Source: Antedon mediterranea
Taxonomy: Eukaryota > Echinodermata > Crinoidea > Comatulida > Antedonidae
NCBI RefSeq assembly: GCF_964355755.1
Contig: NC_092676.1
Span: 5,812,288 to 5,876,287, forward strand
DNA length: 64,000 nucleotides
Direction: 5' to 3'
Below the pieces are notes generated by a model, which was not told where the DNA came from, did no database searches, and saw nothing but the letters and a program-made list of their open reading frames with translations. Shown here one piece after another: positions 28,601-43,600 of this stretch. A program made the position numbers and the translations under genes. Each line of letters starts with the position of its first letter. Position 1 is the stretch's first letter.

Positions 28601-31600
28601 CGAAATATAGGGACCAAAACATCGCCGAAAATAATCATGGCGTCGCTTCATGGACCATTTAAGGGAACAAGATTACTACCTGTAGTACTATGTATGGGTG
28701 GCTATTAGGGCCATAATAGTAAACATTTAAAACAAAGAACAAAGTAAAAAAACAACGAACAAACTATAAAAAAGGATAATAAAAATATAGAAAACAAAGA
28801 ACATATTCTTACTGTATAATAGTAATAAATAAAAATACAAAGAATTAACAAAAAACAACGGACAATTTGTCAAATTAAAGGACGTGTCAGTGTCACAAAA
28901 AATTAATGGACAAGCTCAACAATCAAAGGACGTTTGCAAAAAATGCTAACTAATTTTTAATGTTTGAGGGCAGTATTTCACATGCGCCAACCAAAGCCTC
29001 ATAAAGACTTATGACATTGGATCAAAGATGGATGGATTACATAGAAGCTGTTTTGACACAAACTGCGCTGCCAATGTCTATCAAATTTCAGAGACTCGTT
29101 CATCATTTCATTTTGATAATTTTTCTTTATTCATTAAATATTGTTTATAATACCCTTTATTATCTTTTTAGTGAGCAAAGCATAAATTATGAATTAAAAA
29201 ATATTACATAAAATAATATATTTTTTACAATTTGACATCCAAAAGTACACCAAAAGGAAGCGAGTACTTCTCAGTTTGGTGACTATTATTTAAATGCATG
29301 TACATACATACAACATACAGCAATTATGTACATAACAAAGTAAAAATATTGGTCGCCTACGACCGGTCAGCATCTCCGGTGGGACACTCCCCTGTGGGTA
29401 TAGGGGAAGATTTTCCTCTACTTTGATAGTGACCACCACCATAATGGTTTTATAAGGCGACGTACTTGTAGTTATGGAATATATATACCGTAGGTATTTA
29501 TTCATAAAAAAACACATAAATAGTACAAACAGAAGGCAGCTCAACGGCTGAAAAATTCTGCAAAAAACGTACAAAGTAAAAATCTAAAAGACTAACAACA
29601 ATATAATATACTAGCAATTATACCCGCCCCAGGGCGGGTTTCAAAATTAGTTTACAGCCTTCTCAGTACATAACAACCGACAGCAGTATCTGTCTATACT
29701 CACCAACCTCCACCCCTCTTCAATAACACCCCATACTCTTTCTTAAAAACAAATTCTTCCCAGTGATGGACAAATTCAATTCAACCTAAGCTTCGAATTG
29801 AAAGGAGTATGCATAGCTACGATGGGTCTAATAATGGTTGAAGTACGTTGTAAATTGTGTAAATAAATAGGTGTCATATTGGCTGATAATTAAAATATGT
29901 AATTTAGATACTGCGGTCCCCCGGCCTTCTTTCTCCTTTCAGCACCCCAGCCACCATCAACAAACCTTAACTCCTCCCCTGGACAGTTCAAATTTAGTAA
30001 CTTTTCCTAGTACAATCCAATCATATAGGCTACTTCATTACGCTAGTATTTTCGCTCCTCCTCCCCCTACAAACACACCCCAGATACACTGGGTGATGTG
30101 TTGAAGCCGGTTCCAGAACAAATTATGTTATTATCACTCCCAACCCATAATCCCTCAGTGGCAGTTTTCAAATGTAGTTTAAAACATTCCAAATACAGTT
30201 TCGGTCATTGTGTTAGGCCTACATCCCCACCCCAAACTCCCATCCGCTTCCCAGGGATGATTAAATACTTTAACATTTTCCAACCACAATTCTGGTGTAA
30301 GCAATCAAAATCCCCACTATCCCCTGAACCCAAACTCCCAAACCCTATCTCCCAACCCCACTGGGTCTGTAATGAGACAATCCAAGAGACCGATACATAG
30401 CTGGATAATGGTAAAAGTACTTTGCTAAATGTGTAATTGAATAGGTGTCATATTGGTTAATGAATAAAATATCTATATCTATATCTATATTTCCCCAAAC
30501 GCCTTGCTGAGGATAATTAAAATACTGTAAAACTTTTGTAGTATAATTTTACAATTCGATAGCCTACAACCCCAAAAAATGACATCACAAACCACCACAC
30601 CACCCCCCCCCCCCCCCCGCCCCACCCCTCCCACAAAAACCCCAGGAGTCGGGGGAATTTTTTTAAATGTGGTTTAAAACCTTCCGGGTACAATTGCTAT
30701 CATTTTGATACCCCATACGTATGGTTACATGCAGAAACAGAAATTTTTTATAACGAACAAACATCGAAAGTGGGGGTTTTTACCACATTTTGGTCCCTAA
30801 CTTGGATCCTAGGTGGCGGATGATGTTGAAATATAGCTTAGAACATTCCCGGTACAATTGCGGTCATTTTGATACCCCATATGTAAGATTATGTGCAGTA
30901 ACAAAATTTTGTATAACGAACAAACAAACAGACAGACAGACAAACTCTCTCACTTATAATATAGATACAAGTACACAGTAAATCAGATCATTAAAAAGCC
31001 GTTAAAATACTTTAAAAAATTCTTTAAAATGCCAAAAGACCCAGATAAACCAAAGCATGCAGTACCGGTAATTACTAATTCGTTAATTATTATTAATGTT
31101 ATAAACCTACAAGGTTTTAGTTTTAGAAGCTTCATTCATTCTATCAATAATGTTAGGGATGGTAGAGCGTTTCCAACGATTGGTTTTAATTTGAATGTTT
31201 TGTTCCAAAATCAAACAATGTTTTGCTTTGCTAAATAAGAGTATAAACAAAATGTAGTTTCAGTAACTGCAGTAGAATAATTTTGACATTTACAGTTATC
31301 AACAATTTAAATGAAATGAAAATCGTTATTTTCATGTAGCCACATTATCTTATAAGCTTGTCTTCTTCATTAATTACTTTTATTATAATGAATTTCAGGT
31401 TTTATTTTCCTACAAACTGTGGACATGACTGCACAGAACCAATTGACACGTATAACAGCAATCGAAGCCACTCAACAGATCGTCTTTACGGTAACCTTAT
31501 TAAAGATGAATTACATTTCAACGAAAACAAGAGTCAGTTTAGTGCTATCAGACACTAGTATACATTTTGAATTGACGCGTTCTGTGTTTTTGATAATAAA

Positions 31601-34600
31601 ACTTTTTTTTTTAAATGAAACTCAAAATTTATTAAATATAAAATACAAACTGAACTTGTTCATACATTGATAATACTATAATACTTCTTATTTCTTCTGT
31701 TAATGCAGTACCCACTATAAAGATACAGTAGGATATTTGTGTTCTATAGATTAATATGATTAATTGATAACTAGAAATTAATTTTATTATTAATATTAAT
31801 TACTTAATTTGAATAGGCAATAATGTACGCAACACTATTTGCATACAGTACAATGTACAGTACATTTAACATAACTGAACCAATTAATTAAAAAAATAAA
31901 GGATGCAATATGACGTGAATGGCGAATTCATTATGTAAGTCTGATTAGACTGTCCTACTACAGTAGCTGTAATCTATCATGAAATAAAATAGGAAGAAAA
32001 GACAACCTAGAATGTGACCTATAAACCTACAGTACTGTATCTACAAATCCCTTTCACACTATATAGAGTACACTCTCCACATAATAGTAATGGACTCTCC
32101 ACTCTAAACAACCCTTTCTTGAGGTCAGATCCAAAGGCAGGCACGGTTGGGGCTGGGCGTGGGCTAAACAGGCTTTAGTCACCCGAAAATTTAACAGCCA
32201 TATCTTTTAAAAATAAAATAATGACTTTTTTATATTTGGATCTACCCCTGAAAGGGTGCTATATTTGCCCAGCCAATGGGTGTTAAATAATCATAATCCT
32301 TGATTTATATAGCATCTAATTTTGTGAAACCTCTAAGCGCTAACATTATTACCCCCGTTTTTGGATCAAACATGTATGGAAACATACTCCTATAATGCAG
32401 CTAGTAATCAGCGCAAAAAGATGCATGTCACAAAAAAGTGTGTTACAATGTACTGTACAAACTGTAGATAGACAAAAATTAAAAAGGGAAAAGAGTAAGA
32501 AAACTATAAAATGGGGACCTCCTACAGAAAAATCTTAAGTCCCTTTCACACTATATAGAATACAGTTACCATTCTTATACAAAGGCTCCATTGAGGTCAT
32601 AATGATCCAAAGTTTTTTTTACCATTAAAAAAAGAGACATATACAAGTATTGTACAATTTGCAATTGACAGTGAAAATCTATGTTAAATGAAATTCTTTT
32701 CTAAACATTGAATGGTCTGTGATTATGCAATGAAGGTCATATATGTAGACTCACAAAAAAAACAACATTAAAATTATGAAGAATAAAAACAATTGGGCTT
32801 CCCCTCTACTTTTGAATAATCTGATATACTGTATAACACATCTGCCGATAAAAATATGGCTATGAAAGAATGTCAAAATATGAAGAAAATAGAGCAAGAT
32901 TTCCTCAAATATATAATGTTCTGATAATATACTTAAAACCTTTGGAAAAGGTATACAAAAAAGGTTAATGATGAATAGAACAAAAATATAATTAAGAAAC
33001 AAGACCTCTCTAAAAATGTAGAAAACAAAAAGTATAGGTACAAGACCTTTCTAAAAATGGTACAGTATGTGCGATTTCAATCCGCATGTGGATTTTACGT
33101 TTCATGAATTACTTTAGTAATTGATAACATTTACGTAAAGGTATTAATAATAGCTATGGAATTACTATCAATTTATGCTTTCAAAAACTTTCATTCCTCT
33201 CTTTAATACACAACAGAAAAACATGGTTACATATCTATTTTCTATACAGATTCTACATGAGACAAGCTATGCGGTTTTCTGCACCACCGTAACCGTTCGT
33301 CTATGTATATTGACCTTCACCCTTGTCATCGGATCATAAATGTATGGACAGCACCCATAATGTTGCAGCTAGTAATCAGCGCATTTGTGCTTAACCCAGC
33401 CAGGTACCCATTTACACCTGGGTGGAGAGAGGCAAACAAAAATAAATGATAAGCATGACAAAAATATAGATGATATTCTCACCTTTGAAAGCTAGCCTGC
33501 CTTTTTAATGTTGCCTGTTCTGAGGAACTTGTTTCCGACATAGTCTTTCAACTGAATTCGTTAAATGGATGTATTGGAAAATTAAATCAGCGTTCACAGT
33601 ATTTATCACCTAGGCCAGCACTGCATCGATTAAAAGCTTAGTTAAAACCACTCAAATCTTGACATATAAATATAACGAAAATAGAAATCCAACCGAGTTT
33701 TCTGAGCTTTTTTCAATTATAGACAGTCAAACCTTGCTAACGTTGATTAAACAAAATCACAGTGACAGGCCTAGAAAAACTTTAAAAGCTTTTTCTGGTA
33801 ATTGTCATTCCTTTATACAAAGAATATAAATAGATAACAAGCCTATTTGAAACATGTTCGTACATTTACACACTAATGATAACTGAAATCGTGAAGCTCT
33901 GGCAATCAATCTAAATGCTAGATTAAAGATTATACTTCTCTCATAAATGTTGTACTAACTACATGTGCATATTATACGATGAACTATGACCCTTTATATA
34001 TTGAATTTACATCTATCGAATGTCAAATCATTAATAGGACGTAGTTTTTTCATTGTTTAAATTGCACTCCCAACGTGACAAATGCGCGATTGTTATCTCG
34101 TAAGCAATTCGCAATTAATTTTTTATACTTTTGAAGCGATGGTGATAATCATCTGATTGTCATACTCGATAAAGCTAACTCGTAGATATATTTTCTAAAG
34201 TGACAATTTGCTAATGGGAATTATTCGACACTCAGAATTAAAAGTAATAGAATTAATAGGGATAAATCTACTAGGAGTATGGAATACAAAATGTTTTTAT
34301 TTTATTTTATTTTTATTTTTATTTTATTTTATTTTTATTTTATTTTATTCAATTAAAACCAACAGCGATAAATACCGCCACTAACAGGTTTGAAACATAA
34401 AACAATACAACATCAAAAACGGTTAACAATAAAATATATAAATATATTTTTTAACACAAATGTTAGGCCAAAAAAAATATAATCATTTTTTTTTTTTATT
34501 CAGTATATTACACAGAGGCGCCTTACAAGATGGAACCACCTTAGCTTCAAGGCGCCTCAGATTAAAAAATACAACATTTTAAAACAACTAACAGAAACAT

Positions 34601-37600
34601 CAATTAAATCTTCCAGAATTAACAAGAAATTGTTGTACATAATACAATAATAAAGCATTTTCACAATTCGAAAGAAGATCGGAACCAAAAATAAAAATTT
34701 CACTTAAAAATGTAAAATTAAATGTTAAAGAAAAATTCTTGGCTAAGATATCCTCAATAATTGAGTTAGCGCTTACAAGTAGAATATCTCTTTGTGTATT
34801 ATAATTAGGGCAGTAACATAAGAAATGAAGCGGATTCTCAACAATAAAGCCACAAGTACAATTTGGATTGTCCCGAAGTCCATGTAAGAATAAATGCGAA
34901 TTGAGACAGCTGAAACCAAGTCGGATTCTAGTGTGAATTTGGTTAATCTTCTTATCACCTGTATCATAATAAGAACGTTTTTTTGTTTCAAACATATTGG
35001 ATTTCAGTAGCAATTTTTTAGGGTCTGTTTCTGCTGCATAACGCAATTTAACCGGTTATTTTAAAATAGATTAAAAATAGATAACAATAACAAGACCGCG
35101 TTTCTGCTCAATTTGTGCTCCGAAATAACCGGTTAAATCTATGGGTGGTCGTCGAGCAAAACGTCATCATTACCCAAAATGCAATACACTCAGACGGAAG
35201 TAGTAAGTTGGCTGTTTGTTTACATCGACGTCAGTACACACGTGTGTGATATCGCCATCTTAAACATGTTAACATAATAAAATGTTGTCTACAAGTTTTG
35301 TTTTTTGTAAAGCCTACTTACCATCGTTAATAAAATTAATTCTCATGGCGCCTTCAATAACACGGGGAGGGTCGTGCAGCGCCCGATCGCCTAGGATAAT
35401 TTTTATCTAGCCTAATTCCTCAACAAAGGCCCTTCCCACGTGAACGACTGTTGTCTTTCGCGAGCCCGGTCCTACAAAAAACCAAACGGAAACAAAAACG
35501 AGACTCAGAATGTTGCAATACCTACCAAACGAGAGTAGATATATTGTTAATTAATTATGAAACCCCAACTTTTATAGCAAAAATCGTCCGAATTTATGTT
35601 AAAAACGACGAGTTTAGCCACAAAAACTTAAATCAAACGAGAGTATCCAAGTCATAGAATAGGCCTATCGCACGCACATAGTGCCTTTAATAGAATAATG
35701 AGTATTAAACATTGTTTCGTATATTTATGTACTAACATAAATAATAACACATTTCTATGCTTAATAAAATCATATTTAATATATTATCAAAGGCTCTGAT
35801 AACCTTTGTTTTCGGTCGATGTGATGTTTTTCTAAACAAATTATATGTAAAACGATCAAAGTAAGATTGTTCATTGTTCTCCTATGAAAGGCACTAAGGC
35901 CGTGCCATAAATACGCTCGTTTGGATTAAGTTTTTGTTGCTAAATTCATCGTTTATAACATAAATTCGGATAATTTTTGCTATAAAATTTGGGTTTTCAT
36001 AATTAATTAACCATTATCTACTCTCGTTTGGTAGGTATTTGCAACATTCCGAGTCCCTTTTTTTTCCGTTTTGGTGTTTATTCCCTTCGCGAGCGTGTAC
36101 CTAATAACGCCTCAAATTGCTTAGCTTGGGTAGTCCCCGGAACTCCACCCCAAATTTCTATTTTACTTTCGCAAAAATGCTCTTATTTATTATCTGTGAT
36201 TCTTTTCTATTGCCTTCCATCCTTCCCCGTACTTTCTCTCCCCCCACAACTGAATAACATATCTTGTGATTTCATTCATCCACATACATGTTCACTTCTT
36301 CGTTCGACTGTCAAAACCACGAGGAAAACACACATCGTATGCGACGGTAGTATCTGACCCGGGGTCACAACTGTCAATCAAATAACCGTTATTTCGTGTT
36401 GCAGCTAAGAATTTCTCAGCGATAACCGGTTAAACGGCGTTCTAACACCGATTTAAATTGGTGTTTTTAACCGGTTATTTTGCGCTGCCTTTTAACCAGT
36501 TACCCCAAATTTGTCCTGTTTCTGCTGCCAAGAAAATGGAGTTAATTTATTCACACCGATTTTAATTTATTCACACCGATTTTAACCGGTTATTTTCTAT
36601 GCAGCAGAAACAGGCCCTTAAACTCAACAAGAAATGAGGAATTTTTTATTTCATTATTTAACTCATTCCAATGTGTTATAATAGATGGGACAAAAGATAA
36701 ACGATATGATGTGGTCTTACAAAATGGAATTATTATATTTCGGATGTTACGCAAGTTATAAACTTCAATATTGTCAGAGAAATTAAATAAGGAGTAAAGA
36801 TACACTGGTGTTAACTTATGAATCATTTTAAAAAGCAGTATTAGGTTAAGAAATTGTCTACGTTTTTCCAATGATAACCAGTCAAATTCTTGTCTTAATG
36901 CATTATGACTTGTATGTTTCCACGCACAAGTACATATTCTACCTGCAGAAATCTGGAATATAATCATTAATGCCCCCTTGTAATTTTCAAGGCAACGGCT
37001 TTTTTTTTCGCCACATTTTTTAGCATCTTGTTTTCATAGGCTTTACACACATGAACGCCAGTACGAATAGCTGTCAATAACATATTAATATAATATGGAT
37101 AAAAGTGGAATTTGGCAACAAAAGGGCAAATAAGAATTTTGCGGTGTAAGCAAATGTCAGTGATGTATGCCTCACTGATCTGCAAAAAAGTACTATGTAA
37201 CAGTCAACAAACATATAATACTAGATCAAAAGATATTCTAAGTTTACATAAGGCAAACACTGAGTACAAAAAGAAAAGTTTCTCGTATTCTGGTATAAAG
37301 CTATGGAATAGTTTAAATGCTATAAAGTCAAATGCAATTACAGCTCCTGATATAGTAGAGAGGCCAGATACACAAAAGTCCTCTATAAAAAGTTTGGGGG
37401 GCATTTTTTGTTAATAGCAGGCAACCATGTTGAATGTATCCTTTGTGGGGTGACAAAAACGATAGGGGTGGATGCCATCTTCAGTTTTGGGTTTTAAGGT
37501 CAGTTTATGTGGTCAAGAGGTTAAACAAGGTCAAAATATAGGATTTTTTTTTATTCACGGAAAATCATCTACATCATCAGATCTATCCAAAAAAGGTATA

Positions 37601-40600
37601 TCTGAAGATCAACTGATGCTTCATATTATAGTAATTATGAGATAAACATTTAATTTTACACATAAAAACATAGGAAATTAAATATAAAAGTGTCATTTTC
37701 TCAAAATGTTATTTTCACATATTTCTGTAAAGTACACACAGTTTTTTAATAGGCTTTTCCCAGTCTGTTGTAAATTTGTCTTTTTTATGTTGTCCACCAG
37801 TCATCGTTTTGATTTTTGTCGGAAAAAATAGAACAAGTGTTATATGTATGAAACGCCATATGTGCCAAAAGATTGGTCTTTTACTATAATATTAATATTA
37901 CCTATAATAATGTAATACAGTAATATTTAGAAATTTGTTTTTAGAAAAATTAATAATATTACCTATAATAATGTAATAATATTTAGAAATTTGTTTTTAG
38001 AAAAATTTCGAAAACAGAGACACCCTATATGACCTAATGTCGAGATGTTTTTGTTTGGGTCAGAGACCCCATATAATGTAATTATTTAAACATTTTTTTC
38101 ATTATTTCAATGATACAAGTTTTTATTGAAGTTTGTTGTTTCAAGAAATCTCGAAAGAGAAACCTGGGCATCGAGTCTTTGTTTTCAAAAACCCTGACTA
38201 TTGGACTTTATCAAGGTTGGAAGGAGTGGTAATTGGGGACTTCTTCTTGAGGCCTTCGCATCTATGCTATAATGGCTGACGGTGATAACAAATATAAAAC
38301 TCCTTAAGTAATTAAGAAGTCCTTTATACACATGGATAAAGACGGTTTTAACGTTATTTACAAACATTACGTTACGTAGGCCTACTGTGTCCAGGTATGA
38401 AATCCATTTCTCCCAAAAAGTAAACGCACTTGAAGAGGACAGCGTCATGCGACAAATCAAATTCCAGCTATCCATTCTTATTCATATGAAGATCGTTTAA
38501 AGTTGGCTTGGCCGAACAACCCTGTATGACAGACGAATTCATGGTGACTTGATTGAAAATTTTCAAAAGATTTCGAGGGTGTAGCCAAGGAAGACTTCCT
38601 TCAAATAAGATGCAATCTAAGCAGAAATACACAAGGATATCAGCTTAGACTTTTTAAACCTAAATTTCACAAAGGACTGATAGGAGATCCACTTTTTCAC
38701 AATTAGTAATTATATATTTTAATAGTTTGCCAACCAAAGTCGTCATTTCTGAAACCACCAACACATTTAAAAACCGATTGGATTCGTTATAGAAATTAGG
38801 TCAAAAGGGTAAACAAATTTACTATCAGAACCAATATTCTAAACACTGAGTGGATGATTGATCAATTCAAAATAGAATCATTGGTATAACAAGAAACGCT
38901 GTAATTCATTGATAGGTTCTGCATAACATGGTCAGACTGATCACAAATCACACATAATACACAATATTCTTTCGAACTGACAGATGATAAGGAAGATCTT
39001 ATATTTAAAGTAACAACTTATTGAAAGAAAGAAAAACAGTAGAACTTAGAACTACATGAGCCACTGAGAAAGCATTGCTCTAAACCTTTGCGGATTTCTA
39101 TAAGGCAACTGTTTCAATAAAGTATAGCCTATAAAAACTGACAGAAAATCTGCTGATGAACCATTGGAGTATGATCATAGCCCAATTTTAATATCTTTAA
39201 CCAAATATGACTTCACATATCTTGATGGATGGCGTCGAAATACCCACAGATGTTCCAGAAGAAAACTTACAGTAAAAACATGATGGTCATGCACTATAGG
39301 ATGCAGTAAACATGGCTGTAAACATTTGGTGACTATGCAAGTATTTATGCAAGTTACCTAGATATTTCATCATTTTGTTGTATTTGATCATTACATTGGA
39401 AAGGGGTGGATAAAAGCAGTGACACGATTGAAAGGATAGTCCCAATGTACTAATCTGTACTTCCGTATGTGTTTTGGGCCACACTCATCGGTTTGGAGGA
39501 GAACAAATATCACACAGTTTTTAGACATTCTTTATGTCAACAACAAAGAGCTTGCAATTATACATGAAAGTTGATGTTAATTAATGATATGCACTTTGTA
39601 ACAGTAGCCTTCAAAAGTATGGACGATGTCTGGTATAGTGAACAATAAAGTGGTTGAAAACCTATTAAGAATAATCTAACCAGCTTCCATGCCATTGCAG
39701 CACGTCATTATTTGCTGATTATGGGAAGAGGTCATACTGGAAATCATTTGTAACGCATCCACTCCTTGTAAATGGAATTGATTAAGATTAAGACTTTCCA
39801 CGTACAGTGTACACTAAAGTTTAATATTGCCAAATATATGGTACTCTTGAGCAGATAACTGTATAGACTACAGACTACTCTTTGGTGCTACCTCCATCTA
39901 GACTCAGTGACCATATACCATTAACACTAGTGATATATATTTCACTTCACTCAATAAATATTTAAGTACCTGTATTTCTACTTTGGGAAACACTTAAAAT
40001 TAAAAAAACTCACCTATGGTGAATACAGACATCATAGAACCTAAACATACGAGCCAACTATCAGGCAGAGATCAGGTTGTGGCCTTAATGAATCGGGTCG
40101 TTTGGAAGCCCCTAACCCAGTTGTCAGTTTGGAACTTGTTCCATGTGTATGTAAACTAAAGAGCCAGATGAAGTTGTTACAGAAAGCATGCATATGTGGT
40201 TGTGATTCAATCGTTTGCCGTTACCCAGATGGCCAGTATGCATTATATTATATATCAGTGCTTGAAGAAATACCCACCACAGAGCGTTACCTCCTTCCAT
40301 CCCAGAAAAACTTCGAATATTGGCATGTGCCCATGCCGCCCATTACTCCCAACCCACAAACCCTCTGTGACCGTTTTTAAATGAAATTTAAGACATTCCA
40401 GTAGGCCTCCAATTTCGGTTATTTTGATACTCTAGGACTCATCCTCTCCATTCCTTGAACACCTTCCAAGAGTGACTCAAAAATTTTAAAATCTTCCCAG
40501 TACAATTCTGATCTTTTTTATACCACACTATAACCATCAGCCCAAGGCTATCATGAAAATTATATTTATTTCAATTATTAATACCGATAATTAACAGTGT

Positions 40601-43600
40601 CTGTGCTCTATTTGACCTTATGACCTTGAAAATGACCTTTAAACTTGTAAGTTGAAAAATTGATGAACTTCACCATCTGCAGCAATATGTCAATAATGAT
40701 CCAATAATGGTTACATTTCTTTTAATTAGCTTATATGTTGTTGAAAACAGCTTAAACCTCTATTTTACCATATTTGACCTTATAACCTTGAAAATGACCT
40801 TTGACCTGAAATTTGAGAGCGGCATCCACCCCTATCTTTTTTGTCATCCCATAAGGGATATATTCCACATGGTTGCCTGCTATTAACAGAAAATGCCCCC
40901 CATGATGAAAAAGCTCACATTGGCCGCCCTACTAATATACATATATTAAAAAAAATAATAAATGACCAAAGATAAGATATGTACTTGAAACTCTATGTTT
41001 TTCATGAAATCATTTTTTTTTGTATAGTTTTTTTTAAATCATTATGTACTGTAAATGATAACTTGTGTAAATAGTTTTGTAGTAAGTAACAGCCTTGTGA
41101 AAAACACCAATATGGTGATCCAAGTGTTGCATCCGTTTTTAAATAAAGTTGTTATTATTATTATTATTATAACATAAAAAGGTCAGGATACCTGTATGTC
41201 CTAGCATGGGGGGGGGGGGGGGGAAATCCAGCATTATAGATTTGGTAGGGTGTGGAGATAACCAAACTATTTTTTCTATATTTCTTTTCTATATTTAGGC
41301 AAATTGCCAAGTATAACCATAAGCAAATTCAATCACTATCCTTCTTAAAGGTGGCAATCCGTTCACGAGACAAACATATACACACAATGCTCTACATAAA
41401 CAAATTCTTTATTACAAGTCTTTGGGAGTGGAGTTGTAAATTGTCATTAGAAAAAATCCTGACATCTGACAGGACTTGAACCCAGGACCCTTGGATTGGC
41501 AGCCAAGCATCATAACCACCAGGCCACAACTCCACTCCAAGGGAGCCTCCTAAATCGGCGCCTGTAAGTACACGTCCCTATTGTAGTTGGACTAGAATTA
41601 ACCACCCTAGCAATGAACGTGCTAATTAACAAGTACAGTAGTTAACACATACTTATACAAATAACATTAATTTATACTTGAAGTATATAACGTATATCTA
41701 TTTACAACTGAATAATGTTCACTTGAACCTTGTCAATGCTAAAGATATTTTGATTTGATGATTTTTGGATAAAAAATAAGTAAAATAAATATAAAAACAC
41801 TGCAAACACAATTATTGATAGGGCAGGATATTTCTTGAATAACAATCCAAACAAATCCATTGTACAATGAGGTGTGTAATGAGACGTACTTGGCGTTCCA
41901 TACTTGCATCGTGTGGTTGGCTGATGTAATCTTTGATTGCCAAACCTGTGTTATGTATTGTTATTGTTGCTTTAAAGTTGTTTTATAACTCATTGATTAT
42001 ATACTAGCATTTATTATTTAAGTCACACAAATATATTACAACTTATTTCAAATTAAGTCTAATTTATTTTAAAAACGTAATTGTAGATTTGAAATCTCAG
42101 ATTTAGATTAATTTATAGGGAAGCTAAGTACGGTATATCAAATCGCTATAAAAGTTTTAAAAAGGTAAAAAATGTCTCTGTAAGCTGATTAAAACAACCA
42201 AAATTGCCCTGAGAGCCAAAGCTTCCCTTGGCGACCCCCTGGCCCCCAGCCTACAGTTGCTCGCTGCGGTCGCAAAATAATTGGTGTCAAGAAAACCCCC
42301 CCTCTGATGCATTCTGGCTACGGGCCTGACAGTGTACTTCCAAAGAAGAGGTATTATTATTTCTCCCTCTTCACACCCTTTTCATGGTTTTATTTTCTGC
42401 TGTGCCTGCAAAATTATTGTTATTTTGATGTTGATCCAATAAAGATTAAAATTTTGAGTCACTTTCATTATTTGGAATAGGCTTCATACTATTCTATACC
42501 ATCACCATAAAAGTTTTAACAGTTAAACAATAGAGGGTGCTATTACTTTTATATAAATCACCTTAGAAGTATTGGCACTACATCCCAACAATAGAGGGAG
42601 CTATACTATAATTAACCAAGTATTCAATTTTTTCAATGTAATGTTTGTATTAAGTTCAGTTCAAACTTTTGGACACATATTTGAATACATTTTTTTTTAA
42701 CCTGTTTATTCAGTTATTAGCAAGATTTTTTTTTTTTGCTGATCAAAATTTTTATTTTCAGTAACTGCCTTCAAAAACATAGTTACTGCAGTAACTGCAG
42801 TAGAATACTTTTCAAATTAATCCTAATTCCTAAAAAATAGTTTCCATCACTTTATAGGATGGTGATGAATAACAAATTTTAATATAGAAAGATCCATTTA
42901 ATTCAAAATGTATTTGATACATTAAAAAGAAACTTGGATTAAATATAATATTACATATTTATATGGAAAGGGTTTTGACCGATTTAATAAACTGCCAGGA
43001 AATGAGAAGTGAATGTAGCTTAATTTGATATGCGTTTAATCCACATTCTATTCTCTATTAAGTTCATTAATAAATCAACATGACAGGTCGCAATGTTCTT
43101 AAGCCCTGTCTACACTATCAAACTAGTGTGATATGCCCAAACATGGTACTAATATGCTTAAATATGGTAGTAATATGACATCATCATGTCCATATACTGT
43201 ATGGGCACATCACATCTTGTTGTCACATAAAGTTTGATAGTTTAGACAGAGCTTTAGAAAATGTCTGCTACAAAGGAACATGTTTAATAAACTTTAATAA
43301 ACAAAATGTCAAGTTAAATGTAATTAATATCAAGACAATGCTTATCCTGCAAATACTACTGTATAAAATCATTTTTGTAATGATTTCTAGTTCCAGGTTA
43401 AGGCAGAAATCATGAATTAATAATTGCAAGATAATACCTATTTCTTAAGGTCTGTCTACGCTATCAAACTTTATGTGACAAAAATGGGATGTGCCCATAT
43501 ATGGACATAATGATGTAATATCACTACCATATTTGAGCACATCACACTTTTTTTGTCAAACTAGTTTGCTACTGTAGTATAGACAGAGCTTTACAGCTTT

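Larger units (their letters stand above)
30966..33482. other. TP53I11 intron, mostly no feature
   Basis: Apart from the SINE fragments (32290, 33325) and a partial CTGCAG MITE (31262-31293), only AT-rich sequence with chance frames is seen. Confidence 0.6.

Noticed and set aside
41424-41545. Functional tRNA-Gly gene
   Set aside because: Anticodon loop is 8 bases, and the flanks pair beyond a normal acceptor stem; better explained as a tRNA-derived repeat.
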